A stretch of 64,000 bases of DNA from Rhexocercosporidium sp. MPI-PUGE-AT-0058 (taxonomy: Eukaryota > Ascomycota > Leotiomycetes > Helotiales). The notes under the pieces were generated by a model that searched no databases, was not told the DNA's origin, and saw nothing but the letters and a program-made list of their open reading frames with translations. The DNA lies in the NCBI GenBank assembly GCA_020746875.1, contig JAGTJL010000005.1:1178001-1242000 (forward strand), written 5' to 3'. Made by a program: the position numbers and the translations under genes. This document shows, one piece after another, positions 49,239 to 59,592 of the stretch. Every line of letters starts with the position of its first letter. Positions within the stretch are counted from its first letter, which is position 1.

Positions 49239-50061
49239 CTACTTAAGATGACGACACGCACGCCTAGTAGAAGGACCTTCCCCAGCACTCGACGACCCCC
49301 GAGGAGGAGGAGTTCGACTAGGCAAATTCACATACCCTAAACCTCGAGTAGATCTCCGCTTCTGCTCTCTTGTCCGTTCTCGCAGATCCTCGTACTGTGC
49401 CAAGAGAGCATTCTCGCCGCAGTTGCTTCCTACCCCGTATTCAACCATGCTATCCAACGCCTCCTGGAGCCGGACCATTTTACCCTCGTTGGCATCGAGC
49501 ATCTGGAGTATTTCTGCGGCAGTGAACTTTGTCTGTTGTTGCTCCTGGGTGGCTGGTGGAGGACCATGTTGCCGCGGATTTTGAATTTCCTCGTGAGGGT
49601 TCGTTGGACCCATTCCACCCATCTGTGGCCGGTTGGCAAGTCCAGCAGCCAGGCGACCGAATAGGGCAGGTGGAATCACGGGTCGCTGCAGAAGTCCTCC
49701 TAGAGCTGGATTTCCTTCAGCCATGTTTTTTCTAAGTTCTTTTTCTTTGAGTTCTTCAAGCAATCCACGAGGGCGAGTGGCTGGTCTTCCCAAACCAGCA
49801 GGATATCCACCTCCGAGCCTGCCTGTTCATCCGAACCAGTAGGCTGATCCAAGAGCAGGTCTACCAACAGCTATAGGGTCCCCTCTATTCATCGCCGCTA
49901 TGGCACAATGCTTGCGGACCGTACAGGGCCTCGATGAGGGCTTCCAGGCTTCGGTTGACACCCTCTTCGACATCGACACGGAGGGAGAGCTCGGTAATTT
50001 GTTCTTGAAGGTCGGCAATCTGAGCTTGGAGATCTTGGTCTTTCTGATTTTCGGGGGTCAT
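49239..50061 (-). pseudogene. Coiled-coil/Pro-rich protein gene with frameshift and nonsense
   Basis: From ATG 50061 the minus strand encodes a heptad coiled coil (MTPENQKDQDLQAQIADLQE, QITELSLRVDVEEGVNRSLE). A one-base frame change near 49905 moves into AIAAMNRGDPIAVGRPALGS-AYWFG, which meets a TGA at about 49827-49829 and then continues TGRLGGGYPAGLGRPATRPR without further stops. A second helical part follows (FTAAEILQMLDANEGKMVRL, YEDLRERTREQKRR), ending RACRHLK and a stop at 49239. The TGA may replace Trp or Arg. Reading it as one gene of about 270 codons broken twice is the simplest view; two separate small genes are the alternative. The family is unknown. Confidence 0.5.
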
Positions 50062-50500
50062 CTTTGGTTGTGGTTGGCAATGTGCCTTGATATTGATAGT
50101 TGTGTGTGGTTGAGATGAAATGATGGAAGTGGTGTTGTGATGTGATGGTGGGACGGTACACTGAAGGTTGGATGACTTTATACCCAAGGCTTCGCAACGG
50201 CGTGAACGATGAGTCAATGATGGATTTCGTGGCAATAGCTCATATTCCAATATGACGGGTCTTGTTGTGTGTTGGTTGTGCGTTGGTTCACAACAAACTC
50301 ATGAACCGATGAGTCCACCGTAGTCAACACAACAATGACAACAACGATCAGGTCTTGAAAAGGCTCAATAGGCAAACACTCGAGTACTCAAGACTCCATA
50401 TGGCGTTGCATGCACCAATTGACTTGATTCATCTATGTATAAGAAAGACCCGCATCTTGCTCCCTATCAACGCCTTTCAGGGCTCCCACGTCTATGAGAA

Positions 50501-51772
50501 ATGGTTTTTCAAAAGGGAGAGAGTAGCAAACAAGAAAATCGAGAGGACGCTCCCAGCAGCCCACCAGAGACAGAGCGATCCATTGACCACCCCGATACAT
50601 TCGATTACAAGGATGTAATCGTAGTTCTCATTTCTTGGGACAAAAGCGAGGACGGGAGCATCGAACAGGCCAACTCACTAGAGGAAGTGTTCCGCAGATA
50701 CTACAATTACACAACTCTGAAACTCCTGATTCCACGTCCTCTGAATCCACAGTTCGACTTGTATAGAACTTTTTGCAGTACGTTACAAGAGCATACTGCC
50801 AAGTTGTCGAGTCGCAAGACTTTGCTTATAACTTGTTACATCGGCCACGGACTCCTTTTCAAATCGCCAGATCAGTTCGCAGGTCTCTATCCGACGTTTT
50901 CCATTGGCCGGGAGGACATGGAGAGGCATGATATTACCTATTCCAGCGAGAGCGTTTTTGAAAGCTTACAAGGCACAGGAACCCATTTTCTGACCGTCAA
51001 ATACCTTGGGACCCCGGAGCCTCAAGCTCTAGACTGGAGCTTTTTCCAGAATCAGGTAGAGATTCTCAGTTGTGATGTATTGGTGTTGATAGATTCGTGC
51101 TTCTCTGGAGCAGCCGCTGTCCGACGGGGGGATCCGTTTCATGACAAGATACCACGAAAAGAAATAATCGTTGCCGGTGGGTTCGGGGACAGCAGTCTAC
51201 GGTCCCTAACACCAGTTGAGAAGAGAAAGTATCAATATCATGCTTTGGTGATGGGTATAAAGATGGCGGACCTACCAAATAACTACACATTTACGGCTCA
51301 GCTCGTCGCTGCATTGAAATACCTGGCAACTACAGAAAAAACTTTCACAGCCTCCCAACTCGCTTTGAGAGCCGCGACCAATGTCTTCCACAAAACCTTT
51401 GAGTATGGGAAGACCGGTATACTTGCCAAACTTGGAGTAGAGCTTCCCCACCCTGTTCATGCCATCCTCGTCGGCGCACCCCATCTGCCAAGTATCCCGT
51501 TACGACCATTACCTCGGAAAGATAGAAAAGATGGATATGTTTTAGTGTTGAAAGAAGCTGGAGATGACTTGGACGATATCTCTCAGCAGAAGGAAGGTGA
51601 ATGCCTCAAGACGTTGGCATATTTCTCTACACAAGGATTTATTCGTATCCCAGGAGTCCCGGCAGTGATGCCTGTTGGCGATAAATTTTACTTTAGCATT
51701 GATTTATACAGTTGCAGCGGACCTAAAACTGTGTATTTGGACGACTTCAGCGTGGTACCAGTAACACACTGA
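50501..51772 (+). CDS. Caspase-fold (peptidase C14-like) protein
   Basis: 423 residues, single exon from ATG 50501. The caspase-haemoglobinase fold is visible: a first strand KDVIVVLISWD (about residue 40), TLLITCYIGHG with the catalytic His at 116, and CDVLVLIDSCFSGAAA with the catalytic Cys at 200. These resemble metacaspase S-G-H-G and D-S-C-H-S-G. A strand-loop IIVAGGFGDSSL follows, then a helical part (FTAQLVAALKYLATTEKTFT). The last 100 residues (KDGYVLVLKEAGDDLDDISQ) form an extra region of unknown role. There is no metacaspase-type Pro/Gln prodomain or repeat domain. Fungal proteins of this sort occur alone or at the N-terminus of NLR-like receptors and are linked to regulated cell death. 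Substrate and role here are inference. Confidence 0.75.
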   Translation: MVFQKGESSKQENREDAPSSPPETERSIDHPDTFDYKDVIVVLISWDKSEDGSIEQANSLEEVFRRYYNYTTLKLLIPRPLNPQFDLYRTFCSTLQEHTAKLSSRKTLLITCYIGHGLLFKSPDQFAGLYPTFSIGREDMERHDITYSSESVFESLQGTGTHFLTVKYLGTPEPQALDWSFFQNQVEILSCDVLVLIDSCFSGAAAVRRGDPFHDKIPRKEIIVAGGFGDSSLRSLTPVEKRKYQYHALVMGIKMADLPNNYTFTAQLVAALKYLATTEKTFTASQLALRAATNVFHKTFEYGKTGILAKLGVELPHPVHAILVGAPHLPSIPLRPLPRKDRKDGYVLVLKEAGDDLDDISQQKEGECLKTLAYFSTQGFIRIPGVPAVMPVGDKFYFSIDLYSCSGPKTVYLDDFSVVPVTH

Positions 51773-52391
51773 TCCCCGAATTCCTCCGGGCGCTCCGAGC
51801 TGCTGGCTGATATGGTCATGATCAAGCTGCGACATTTTCATTTCTTCTATGTATGGCTCATCCGTGCCACAACTCGGAGTCCGCAAGATGCGGGCTTCTT
51901 ATTCACGTTTAATAATATAAGTTTCCTTCCGTTTCAATTCACCAGTGCTTGGCATAATGTTCAGCAATGAATGGGCAATGCATTGGATGAACTGGCCTAG
52001 CCAGACTTGAGTTCAAAATAGGGGTATATTTCAAGTCTTTTTAGATTGAGGTTTTAGCCAGAGGATGTGAGTTTGCATGCTTGAATTGTTGAGTCTTTGC
52101 ATTTCTGGGCATCTTCAGTAACTTGACTATAATGTCTTAGTTGGGTTTCCAGGCCCTCTGTAGATAAGACTAGCGGATTGGATATTCAAACATCTTAAAA
52201 CCCCAAGTACTTGATAGGCTCGGATGTGCTTGACTGCGCCCGACTGCGCCCGACCTAAATTTTTAACAAAACGAAACAAAAGAAGAGCCTCGTTCCCGAT
52301 GTTGCCTAAATCTGGCCGAACCAAGCCCTACATCATTCCTTCTCAAAAATCAACTCATCAATTGAAACTAATTTTCTAGAAGGCGATCAGG
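51773..52391. other. Intergenic between caspase-like and STAND-like genes
   Basis: About 620 bp. It contains the short tandem CGACTGCGCC (twice, near 52230-52250). No gene is supported. Confidence 0.4.
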
Positions 52392-54153
52392 ATGTCATTC
52401 GGGTGGTCCGCAGGTGATATTGCAGAATGCGTCAAGTTACTCATCAAGATCGGGCAGGCGCTTAAGGAGTCCGGTGGTTCTACAGACGAGTACCAGCATG
52501 CAGTGGATTTCTTAAAGGGTGTCGAGACGACTGTACGGGGGGTAGAAGCTATCTTCCTAAATCACCCAAATTTAACTTTCCGACCCGCTTTTCAGGAGCA
52601 TACGACAACCCTAATCACAGCAATAACTCATTTCAGAAGGAAAACAGAGGGGTACGAGAGCTCACTTGGAGTTAATCCCACGACCACTGGTGCTAAGAAG
52701 GCCTGGAAGAAAATCAAGCTTGCTCTATTTGAGGATATTGAGCAGCTGAAGGCTGATATCTCGTATCCACAGAGTGTTGTGAATGATTTGATTGGTCTAC
52801 AAGCATTGTGAGTGCGATTATCGTTGAGGATCAGTGATTTTGCTAAATGGAGCCAGGGACATCCTGGTTACCGTGTCTGAGGAGCCAACTCTGTCACCTC
52901 AGCAATTCCAAGATTCTACAGAGGCAATACTGAGAGAGTTTCCGATTCTAGAAAATAAGATCGATGATTTACGCACAGGTATTGCAGAGGAACTCGTCAC
53001 AGTCCAGCAAACCGTGGAAGCCAATACTCAGAGGAATTTCGATCAGATTCAGCAAGATTTGTCTGAAGGAATTGATTTACAACAATCATCCATCGCAAGA
53101 GCACAAGCAGATTCCGAGGCACAAGACATTTGGCGAACTCAACTACGGGCTTATATCACAGGATTACAAGCTGAAGTCTAAAAATCCTTTGAAGCACTTC
53201 AAGAGGTGAAGCAGGCCCAGGATACCTATCATCAAAATAACATGCAGAGATTGGAATTATTTTCATGGAGGAACGCATACAGACCCGTCATATCTCGACC
53301 TATTATATCCCGACCTGTTGTCATAAGAAAGACTGTGATTGTAGGTCCCAAGCCGTCCCCAAGCACCCCAGCAACAAGAGCTAGCTCCTCTCGAGGTGGT
53401 AACTCTCAAGGAGGCAACTCTAAGGGTAGTGGTAGTGCCAGTTCTCAGGGAAACACATTCCCAGGGAAAAACTCAAGAGGAGGATCATCGAGGGGTAGTG
53501 GTCCCAGAAATGCACCTGGTGGTGAAAAATCAAGAGGAGGTTCCTTGGGAGCTAGTGCCTCTCGAGGAGGACTCTCAAAAGAAGATTCCAATTCTCGAAA
53601 ATATGATTCCCACAAAGGAAACTCAAAAGGGACCTCTCCTAGAGGGGGTGGGAATCCTCGTGGTGGTGACCCTCACAATGGAAGCTCCTCTCGAGGGGGT
53701 ATGAATTCCCATGGTCGTGATGCTCACAAAGGAAGCCCAAAAGGGGCTTCCTTTGGAGGGGGTGCGAATTCTCGAGGCGACAACTCTCATGGTGGTAATT
53801 CTCGTGGAGGAAGTTCAAAAGAGGGTTCTAGGGGGGGCAAGTCCGAGGTGAAAAATTCTCGAGAAGGTCCCTCTGGAGGCAATAACGTTCAGGGAGGTAG
53901 TGCACGAGGCGGCAGTGTGCGAGGAGGCAGTGTGCGAGGAGGCAGTGTGCGAGGAGGCAGTGTGCGAGGAGGCAGTGTGCGAGGAGGTAGTGCACGAGGA
54001 GGTAGTGCACGAGGAGGTAATGCACGGGGGGGTAATGCACGGGGGGGTAGTGCGCGAGGGGGCAGTGTGCGAGGAGGCGGTGCACGAGGAGGTGCCGCAC
54101 GAGGAGGTGGTATGCAAGGGATTAATGTTCGAGGGAAAAACCGCGACGATTAG
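52392..54153 (+). pseudogene. STAND-type N-terminal helical domain joined to RGG-repeat tail, one in-frame TAA
   Basis: Exon 1 is 52392-52807, the intron is 52808-52856 (GTGAGT...CCAG), exon 2 is 52857-54153. The join reads LIGLQAL-DILVTVSEE. The start MSFGWSAGDIAECVKLLIKI is the well-known fungal N-terminal domain found ahead of NACHT, ankyrin or ubiquitin-like parts in STAND proteins. Helices continue to about residue 250 (FDQIQQDLSEGIDLQQSSIA). A TAA at 53179-53181 interrupts GLQAEV and KSFEALQEVKQAQ, probably from CAA. After it the same frame gives YRPVISRPIISRPVV and about 260 residues rich in Arg-Gly-Gly. No NTPase or repeat sensor domain follows. If the TAA is real, the product is a 246-residue helical protein and the RGG tail is not made from this start. 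Confidence 0.65.
53900..54117 (+). repeat. 15-bp coding minisatellite encoding GSVRG/GSARG
   Basis: Tandem units of the form GGCAGTGTGCGAGGA, five nearly identical copies in a row and then diverging copies (GTGCACGAGGA types), all in frame with the RGG-rich tail. Copy number is likely to vary between strains. Confidence 0.85.
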
Positions 54154-54618
54154 TTAGAAATAATTGGTTTTCGAGGAATAGAGGCAAGCTGCGAAGCAAT
54201 TAATAAAGGATTTGGCAGCTACTAACCCAGTTCTTCTAAAGACACTAAAGTCACGCTCTTTACCAGTGAAATCTAATGCACTTACAGCTAAAGTACCAGC
54301 TCGCGCTAAACTTAAAGTTAAGCAACCTGCTTTAAAACCTTCTTTAATCGTTAAATTACTTTTGGGAGATCTCTGCCGCACTCTAGTTGTGATAAGGGAG
54401 GATGCGTGGTTATCACGTGAAAATCGAGGAGGACGGAAGATTAAAATTCCTGTATAATATGTTCACAAAAATTAGGTTAATATATTCTATAAAGCGAGAT
54501 TTAATATATCTTTCACTTTAATAATCATGAATATATCTTTATTTTTCGTAAAGTTATTATTTTCAGAAATCAGGTGCAAAATGTTATTGGGGCGGGATTT
54601 GTAGCCGGGGTGGGATTA
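54154..54618. other. AT-rich spacer before TE3
   Basis: Contains a Lys/Leu-rich frame (54212-54457) that has no family features and could be the edge of old repeat DNA. I do not call a gene. Confidence 0.35.
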
Positions 54619-54645
54619 CGAAGGCGAGCCGAAATGAAATCCGTC
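54619..54645 (+). repeat. TE3 left terminal inverted repeat
   Basis: Twenty-seven bases matching the reverse complement of 56228-56254. Confidence 0.88.
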
Positions 54646-56227
54646 TATTTTAATTTGTGCAATAACCGAGTAAAGTCTTCTTCTTTCGACGATTCAAGAG
54701 TAAGTCGAATAGATTTAACGAAAAGCTGAAAGTAGAGTAAAGTTAAAGATTTCTAAAGAAGAGATTACGAATTTTATGAAAGCTTATACGTTAAATTAAA
54801 AGTAATAAAAGAAGATGTGGCATATTATAGCTTTAAAAGAAAGCCTTTTTAATTTTTATTAAATTATAATCGAAAAGAAACTAAGAGCTCGTGGCTTTTA
54901 TAAATTGAAGTCTATAAAGAAACTTAGTCTTATAAAAGTTCAAAAACGCTTATAATACGAGCTTATACTCTTAAGGAAAGACTAGGGAATTAAAGAATAG
55001 CGAAAGGTTATATTCTTAGACGAAGCTTTGATTATTGTTTTAATAAAACGAGGAATGTAAAATATCTCTCGACTTAAAGGGAATACAAAACGATATTATC
55101 TTAATTATATTAAAAAACGGTATAATAACTATTCGAAAGCAATGTTTTAGGGATGTTTTACGTATGATTCCAAAGGTCCTTGTTATATTTATTACCTTAA
55201 GACTAAATAATAAAAGTAAGCGAATTAAAAGCGAATGGATCGAATTAATAACGACGAATGAAAAGCTAAGTGTTAAGAGTTATTTAATACTTAAGAGAAA
55301 GAAAAAGACAAGAAGTGAAACGAATTAAAAAGGAAATGGCCGAAAAAGAGAGCTTTATAAGAGGTTTTTTAGGAGTAGAACCGATTTAAAAAAGGGCCTT
55401 TTCGCGAAGGAGTCGATAATCTTCGATATACTATAGTGGGGTTGACCTCAGAGGCCCATTTGTCACGTGATTGAGCTGCATCTTGCTGTATTTAAGATAG
55501 CCTCTAGGGCAATATCCTTTAAGGACAACAACGATTCTTACCATTACAACTTTTCCTTCTTATTCAAACTATACCTCTCCTCTCCCTTAATAGATTATAC
55601 TCCTTAGATATATAATATCTCTAGTATTCGTTAAATGAGTATTTCCTACGTTTACCTTCCGGCACTTGCTTTGTTACCCTCTTGTTATATGCTTAGTGTT
55701 TCCCCCTCCACAATACTTACGAGGTTCTTGAGCCTTATTTAATTCCTTTTTAAGAAGAGCTTATAATTTAACGCTATAATCTTAATATATTCGAGAACGA
55801 TTAACTTCTATATGTTTTTTAATAAGACGGCGCTCTTTCGCATTTAAGTAAATAGACGATTCGTAGGCTTAAAAAGGCAAGTATTCCTCTACTCGAGCAT
55901 ATAAGTAATTCCCTTAATATAAACGTAATTAAAGGGGTTTAAATGCCAATTTAAGTAGCAATTATAAGAGATTGGAATGCCTCTTATATAATTGAGTGGA
56001 CCGAAAGAGCGTAGAGAAAGGAATAGGACAAATTCCCTTAAGAGAGGATTCGTGCTTTAATTGTTAGACAAGTTGCAATTAATACCCTTATTTTAAAATA
56101 TGAAGGTGAAAACGAATTTTATAATTAGTATTTTTGATTTAATATAAATTATATAATAAGGTAGGTATTTCCAATGCTTAAGATTTTGGTGTTCCTCGGC
56201 TCGCGTGATAGACCAATCGGCAAAATG

Positions 56228-56254
56228 GACGGATTTCATTTCGGCTCGCCTTCG
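56228..56254 (-). repeat. TE3 right terminal inverted repeat
   Basis: Partner of 54619-54645; GGCTCGCCTTCG lies directly before the TA. Confidence 0.88.
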
Positions 56255-56395
56255 TATGTAAGGGAACCCGGTTAGAAGCGGCGAGCGTACTAACAGACGT
56301 CGGGACAATGAAAAAAAAAGTTATGTTCAACTACCATCTATATTGGCGTTCCGCAAGAATTCGTGGCACTCTTTGAGCGGGAGTTCCAACTCGCT

Positions 56396-56738
56396 ATAAT
56401 TTATAACTGATGCAATTTTTGAAACCAGTACTGCAGTAATTGTAATTCGAGCTCGACAGTTGGACTGTATCTCTTTCTAGTAATTCTGGACGACTTTCCC
56501 CAAAATCATGCCATATATACAGTAAATGGAAATTTATTCCAGAAGAACCTCTGCCCTTGATGTGTTTTAACACTATATCTTCGGGTAAAGACTGGAAATG
56601 TGGCGTTAGTATCCGGCTGAAATGATCTTCTTCGCGCTCAACTCTATTTTTCAAGGCCGTCGTTGGATATCTCGTCTTGATTGGCTTGTTTGAAGGGAGC
56701 TTTGTAACTACTCCACAAAAATACGCTGCCGTAGCCAT
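56396..56738 (-). CDS. Short hypothetical ORF, doubtful
   Basis: A 114-codon frame from an ATG at 56738 (MATAAYFCGVVTKLPSNKPI, then LKNRVEREEDHFSRILTPHF). The composition is protein-like, but there is no recognised domain. It begins 19 bases after the stop of the next gene upstream on the same strand, so it could equally be 3' UTR sequence or a fragment. Confidence 0.25.
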
Positions 56739-56756
56739 TCAAGTTCCTACAACAAA

Positions 56757-57450
56757 TTACAAAATTTTTGGCTCTATCTTATGCCATGGTATCGCATTCC
56801 ATTTCCCTTCGGAAAGCCACTCGACATCATTGTCTCCGACCTCTTCTCCATCCTTGACTTGCTGGTACACCTGCTCCGCACATTTTCGCAGCGAAGATGT
56901 TTGTTAGATATCGATAGCTTTCTTTCCGATATCGCACGACGCGATCGGGTAGGTAAGGTATGGCAGTGTACTTGAGCATATAAAATGGCTTGATGCGAGG
57001 CTTCACAAATCGTCAGAAATTGTGCGGGATAGAGCCATTAGATACTCACAGAGCTGCGTGGATTGCTGAGGTTTTGATGCAAGCGCTCCACAAGACTTGT
57101 TCCAAGTATGTTGCTGCTTGGACTATCCGGCCCAGATCTGTCAAGAGAAAACTCTGTGTGAAGCTTTGTTCCTCAATTTCGTCATCATCAGATGGGGAAG
57201 TTTGCACAGGGTCTACAATATCAGCGTCTAGCTACTATGTTGTGTGGAGGCAGATATACATACCTTCGTGTCGTTCATAAAAGCTTTTTTGATTCTGTCT
57301 CCGTCTGTGTTTCTTCCACAAGTTTCGGTGTTTCTTGAGGTGGTCAATAGTGGACATCCTCAAAGCGCCTGGATTAAATGGCGGTAATGGGATCTTTGCT
57401 GTCCCAGAGCCTCGTGCTGAACGGATTGCGACTACGTGTTGGGCATTCAT
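56757..57450 (-). CDS. Hypothetical protein with 2 introns, family unknown
   Basis: Exon 1 (57450-57264) encodes a basic N-terminal part (MNAQHVVAIRSARGSGTAKI, LKKHRNLWKKHRRRQNQ). A GTATGT...TAG intron (57263-57213) joins to exon 2 (57212-57050), an acidic then helical stretch (PVQTSPSDDDEIEEQSFTQS, LGRIVQAATYLEQVLWSACI). After a GTGAGT at 57049, the last exon reads CAEQVYQQVKDGEEVGDNDV-EWLSEGKWNAIPWHKIEPKIL and stops at 56757. Codon character across all three supports a real gene. The second junction is one base out of phase with the AG acceptors I can see near 56871-56875, so a small extra exon or a frame break is likely. Only the N-terminal join is firm. Confidence 0.45.
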
Positions 57451-57838
57451 TCTGATGGCATTCTCATGGTGCGCCGGGGTAGAGAGAGCGCGATGGGATG
57501 ACGATCACGAACATAGGACCTTTATTTCGAGAAGCCCAAATTTTCACGAGCATGCGAACTGTGGGGTAAAGATAATTCTCAGGCGATCGTTTGGTTCTTG
57601 CTAGGATTTTGAAAACGAGGCTGTTGGAATCGAACATCCTCGTCCGGTCGCCACCCCTCATGACCGATGCAGCATGCTGCAATTATGACCTGTACAGAGG
57701 ACCATGGGTACCACACCAGCTACTCGGTATCAAAGAGTAGGCAGCATAAGAAGATTACCCGGGGTTGGTGATTTGCACCCCATAATTTTACTTCATTGTT
57801 TTCAAGTGCAGGGAATCCATACGAGAACGACGTTTAAG

Positions 57839-59592
57839 ATGGGGAACCAGCCCTCCAATCTTCCACGAGGAGGACAGCCTTCTAGCACAGAGGATTATCA
57901 CCTTCAGTTCAGGAACTCTCGACCGGGGAAAGAGTTTAAGCAAACCGTGGACGTCTATCTCCGCAAAGTCTTCAGGGGAGATCCACCTTTGAAGTATGAA
58001 CGTCATTTTACAACAAGGGATGGATACGTCCTCGTATGTGGCTCTAGATTTGAGTCTGAATGCAATCAAGCTAATATTTAGAACAGGTTCGCTTCCGCCT
58101 AAGCTCGAGACATGCCGCCCGAAGCCTCGAATCGGCCGGCGAGGAACTCTGCCAGCTGATATTCAAGAAGAGAGGAAGTAATCTTGACCTTCTCACTGAG
58201 AATTCCCTCCTTGGAGTATTAGCATCTTGTGAGGCGTGGCAGGACTTTTTCAACAAAGCCTTCTTCGATGCCAGCCTCAAGCAGGGACCCGGATTCCTGG
58301 AGGCCCTCGAGGTGGATGACAGCACAAGTTACATTCCTGCCTGGTAAGCATATTGCCGAAGCTTCGTTCTAGACGACAACAAATTGAATTTCTTAGGGCG
58401 ATGGTACTCTCATTCGCATGCTTCGCAGGACTGAACTTTTCTATCTTCACTAGTGGGGGGCCAACTAGCTGGTGGGAGGCTTCCAAAATCTTACTTGGGT
58501 CTACAACTGTGAACAAGTCCGCAGATTTCCTTGAACGTTGTGGAGTACGTGATATGGCAGATTGCTGGTATTCCTGTCACTCACATCGATAGCATTACCT
58601 GAAAACACAACATCAAAACGTTCCGAACGTCAGACCGACGGAAGCGGATCTTGGCCTCGAGGCTGAACAACATAATCAAAAGCTTGACCGACAGCTAACC
58701 CGAACGGTTGAAGAACTAAAAATTTATTGCAGTTTGTCTTAGACCTGTGATGTTTGAATCGGCATTAATGAGCTGACGTGTGTTAGACCAAAACATGGCA
58801 TCGCACCAGAGGAGACTCAAGAAAGTGCGCCAAGCCTTGTTCGAGGTAGCTAGAGTTGCTGCCGAGGCGGTCGCGTCGAACCAGAAACTCTTGCAAGCGC
58901 TCAAACAGAAGAGATTCGATGCCATTACTCAAATCGCAGGACGAACAGGTGGGATTGCTGCCTCGGCCTCGACTTTCTTCAGTGCTTTTACCTTTACGAC
59001 TGAGGTCACTGGCGCTAGTATGGCACCACTATCGACGTGGTTGGCCTCGGGTCCCATAGCACTAAAAACTACGACAGTTGCGGCATGTACCTGTCCTTGG
59101 GTCGCTTTGACTGCTGTTTGTTTTGCGATATATAACTTGAATAGAGGCCTCCGTGATCATGAAGAGCAGGGAAGACTTGAGGGTCAAGTAAATCGGTATG
59201 AGTGCCGTGAGTATTTTCCACAGTCTCCGAAACAATGCGTCTGCATTGAACGATGGCTGACGCATTTAAACACGCGGACAGGAAAAAGTCTAGTGATCTA
59301 CGCTTGGAGTGTGGTAAGCGACACGGAGATGGTACTGGGTTGGGTCCATTGCACTAAAGCGATTGATCCGAGGAAGTACTTAATAGCAGATGCCGATGAG
59401 GAGACCCTAGCCAAGATGAAGGATATCATCGAGCAATACGAAAAGATGGCAAGAGAACCACGGCGGAAGAAGGAAAAATTCGTTCAAGAGTACTTGAAAC
59501 GGCAGAGGGAGACGTTGATGTCCATCCAGGAAAAGCTGAAGGAGGTCCCAGAGAGCCATGACGGTTCACCTCTGTTCGAGGATTCTGAATAA
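57839..59592 (+). CDS. Hypothetical protein with N-myristoylation-like start and two hydrophobic segments
   Basis: Five exons: 57839-58033, 58087-58343, 58397-58544, 58593-58731, 58787-59592, giving 514 residues; all joins keep the frame. The start MGNQPSN fits the M-G-x-x-x-S N-myristoylation pattern. Residues 15-190 form a mixed fold I do not recognise (YERHFTTRDGYVLVQVRFRL, ESAGEELCQLIFKKRGSN). Helices (EADLGLEAEQHNQKLDRQLT) follow. Two hydrophobic stretches come next (IAASASTFFSAFTFTT; TVAACTCPWVALTAVCFAIY). The C-terminal tail is a charged coiled coil (RRKKEKFVQEYLKRQRETLM). The last intron (58732-58786) has a weak GTTTGT donor. Without it, a 249-residue protein ends at 58742 and a separate 265-residue protein starts at ATG 58795. 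The layout suggests a membrane-associated protein; function unknown. Confidence 0.6.

Larger units (their letters stand above)
54617..56256 (+). mobile_element. TE3: Tc1/mariner-type DNA transposon relic, 1636 bp, TA target site
   Basis: The element is 54619-56254 with TA at 54617-54618 and 56255-56256. Inverted repeats (54619-54645 and 56228-56254) match over 27 bases starting CGAAGGCGAGCC; one mismatch follows, then ATTTT. The forward strand is a degraded Tc1/mariner transposase. Near 55122-55190 it still reads YNNYSKAMF-stop-GCFTYDSKGPC, the region between the first and second catalytic Asp. Near 56030-56125 it ends in ERIRALIVRQ...YEGENEFYN, like the C-terminus of these enzymes. The interior is AT-rich and full of TAA/TAG. 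A less AT-rich patch at about 55430-55560 may be retained non-coding or nested sequence. It is inactive. Confidence 0.85.

Noticed and set aside
53900..54117. CRISPR-like array
   Set aside because: The repeats are contiguous 15-base units in a coding frame with no spacers, in a fungal genome.
53815..54117. Long antisense frames across the RGG repeat
   Set aside because: They are mirror products of the repeat and have no independent features.
54212..54457. Lys/Leu-rich frame as a gene
   Set aside because: No domain or clear start, and it lies against repeat DNA.
57335..57604. Forward 89-codon frame
   Set aside because: The minus strand here has better protein character and in-frame splice joins to the next exon.
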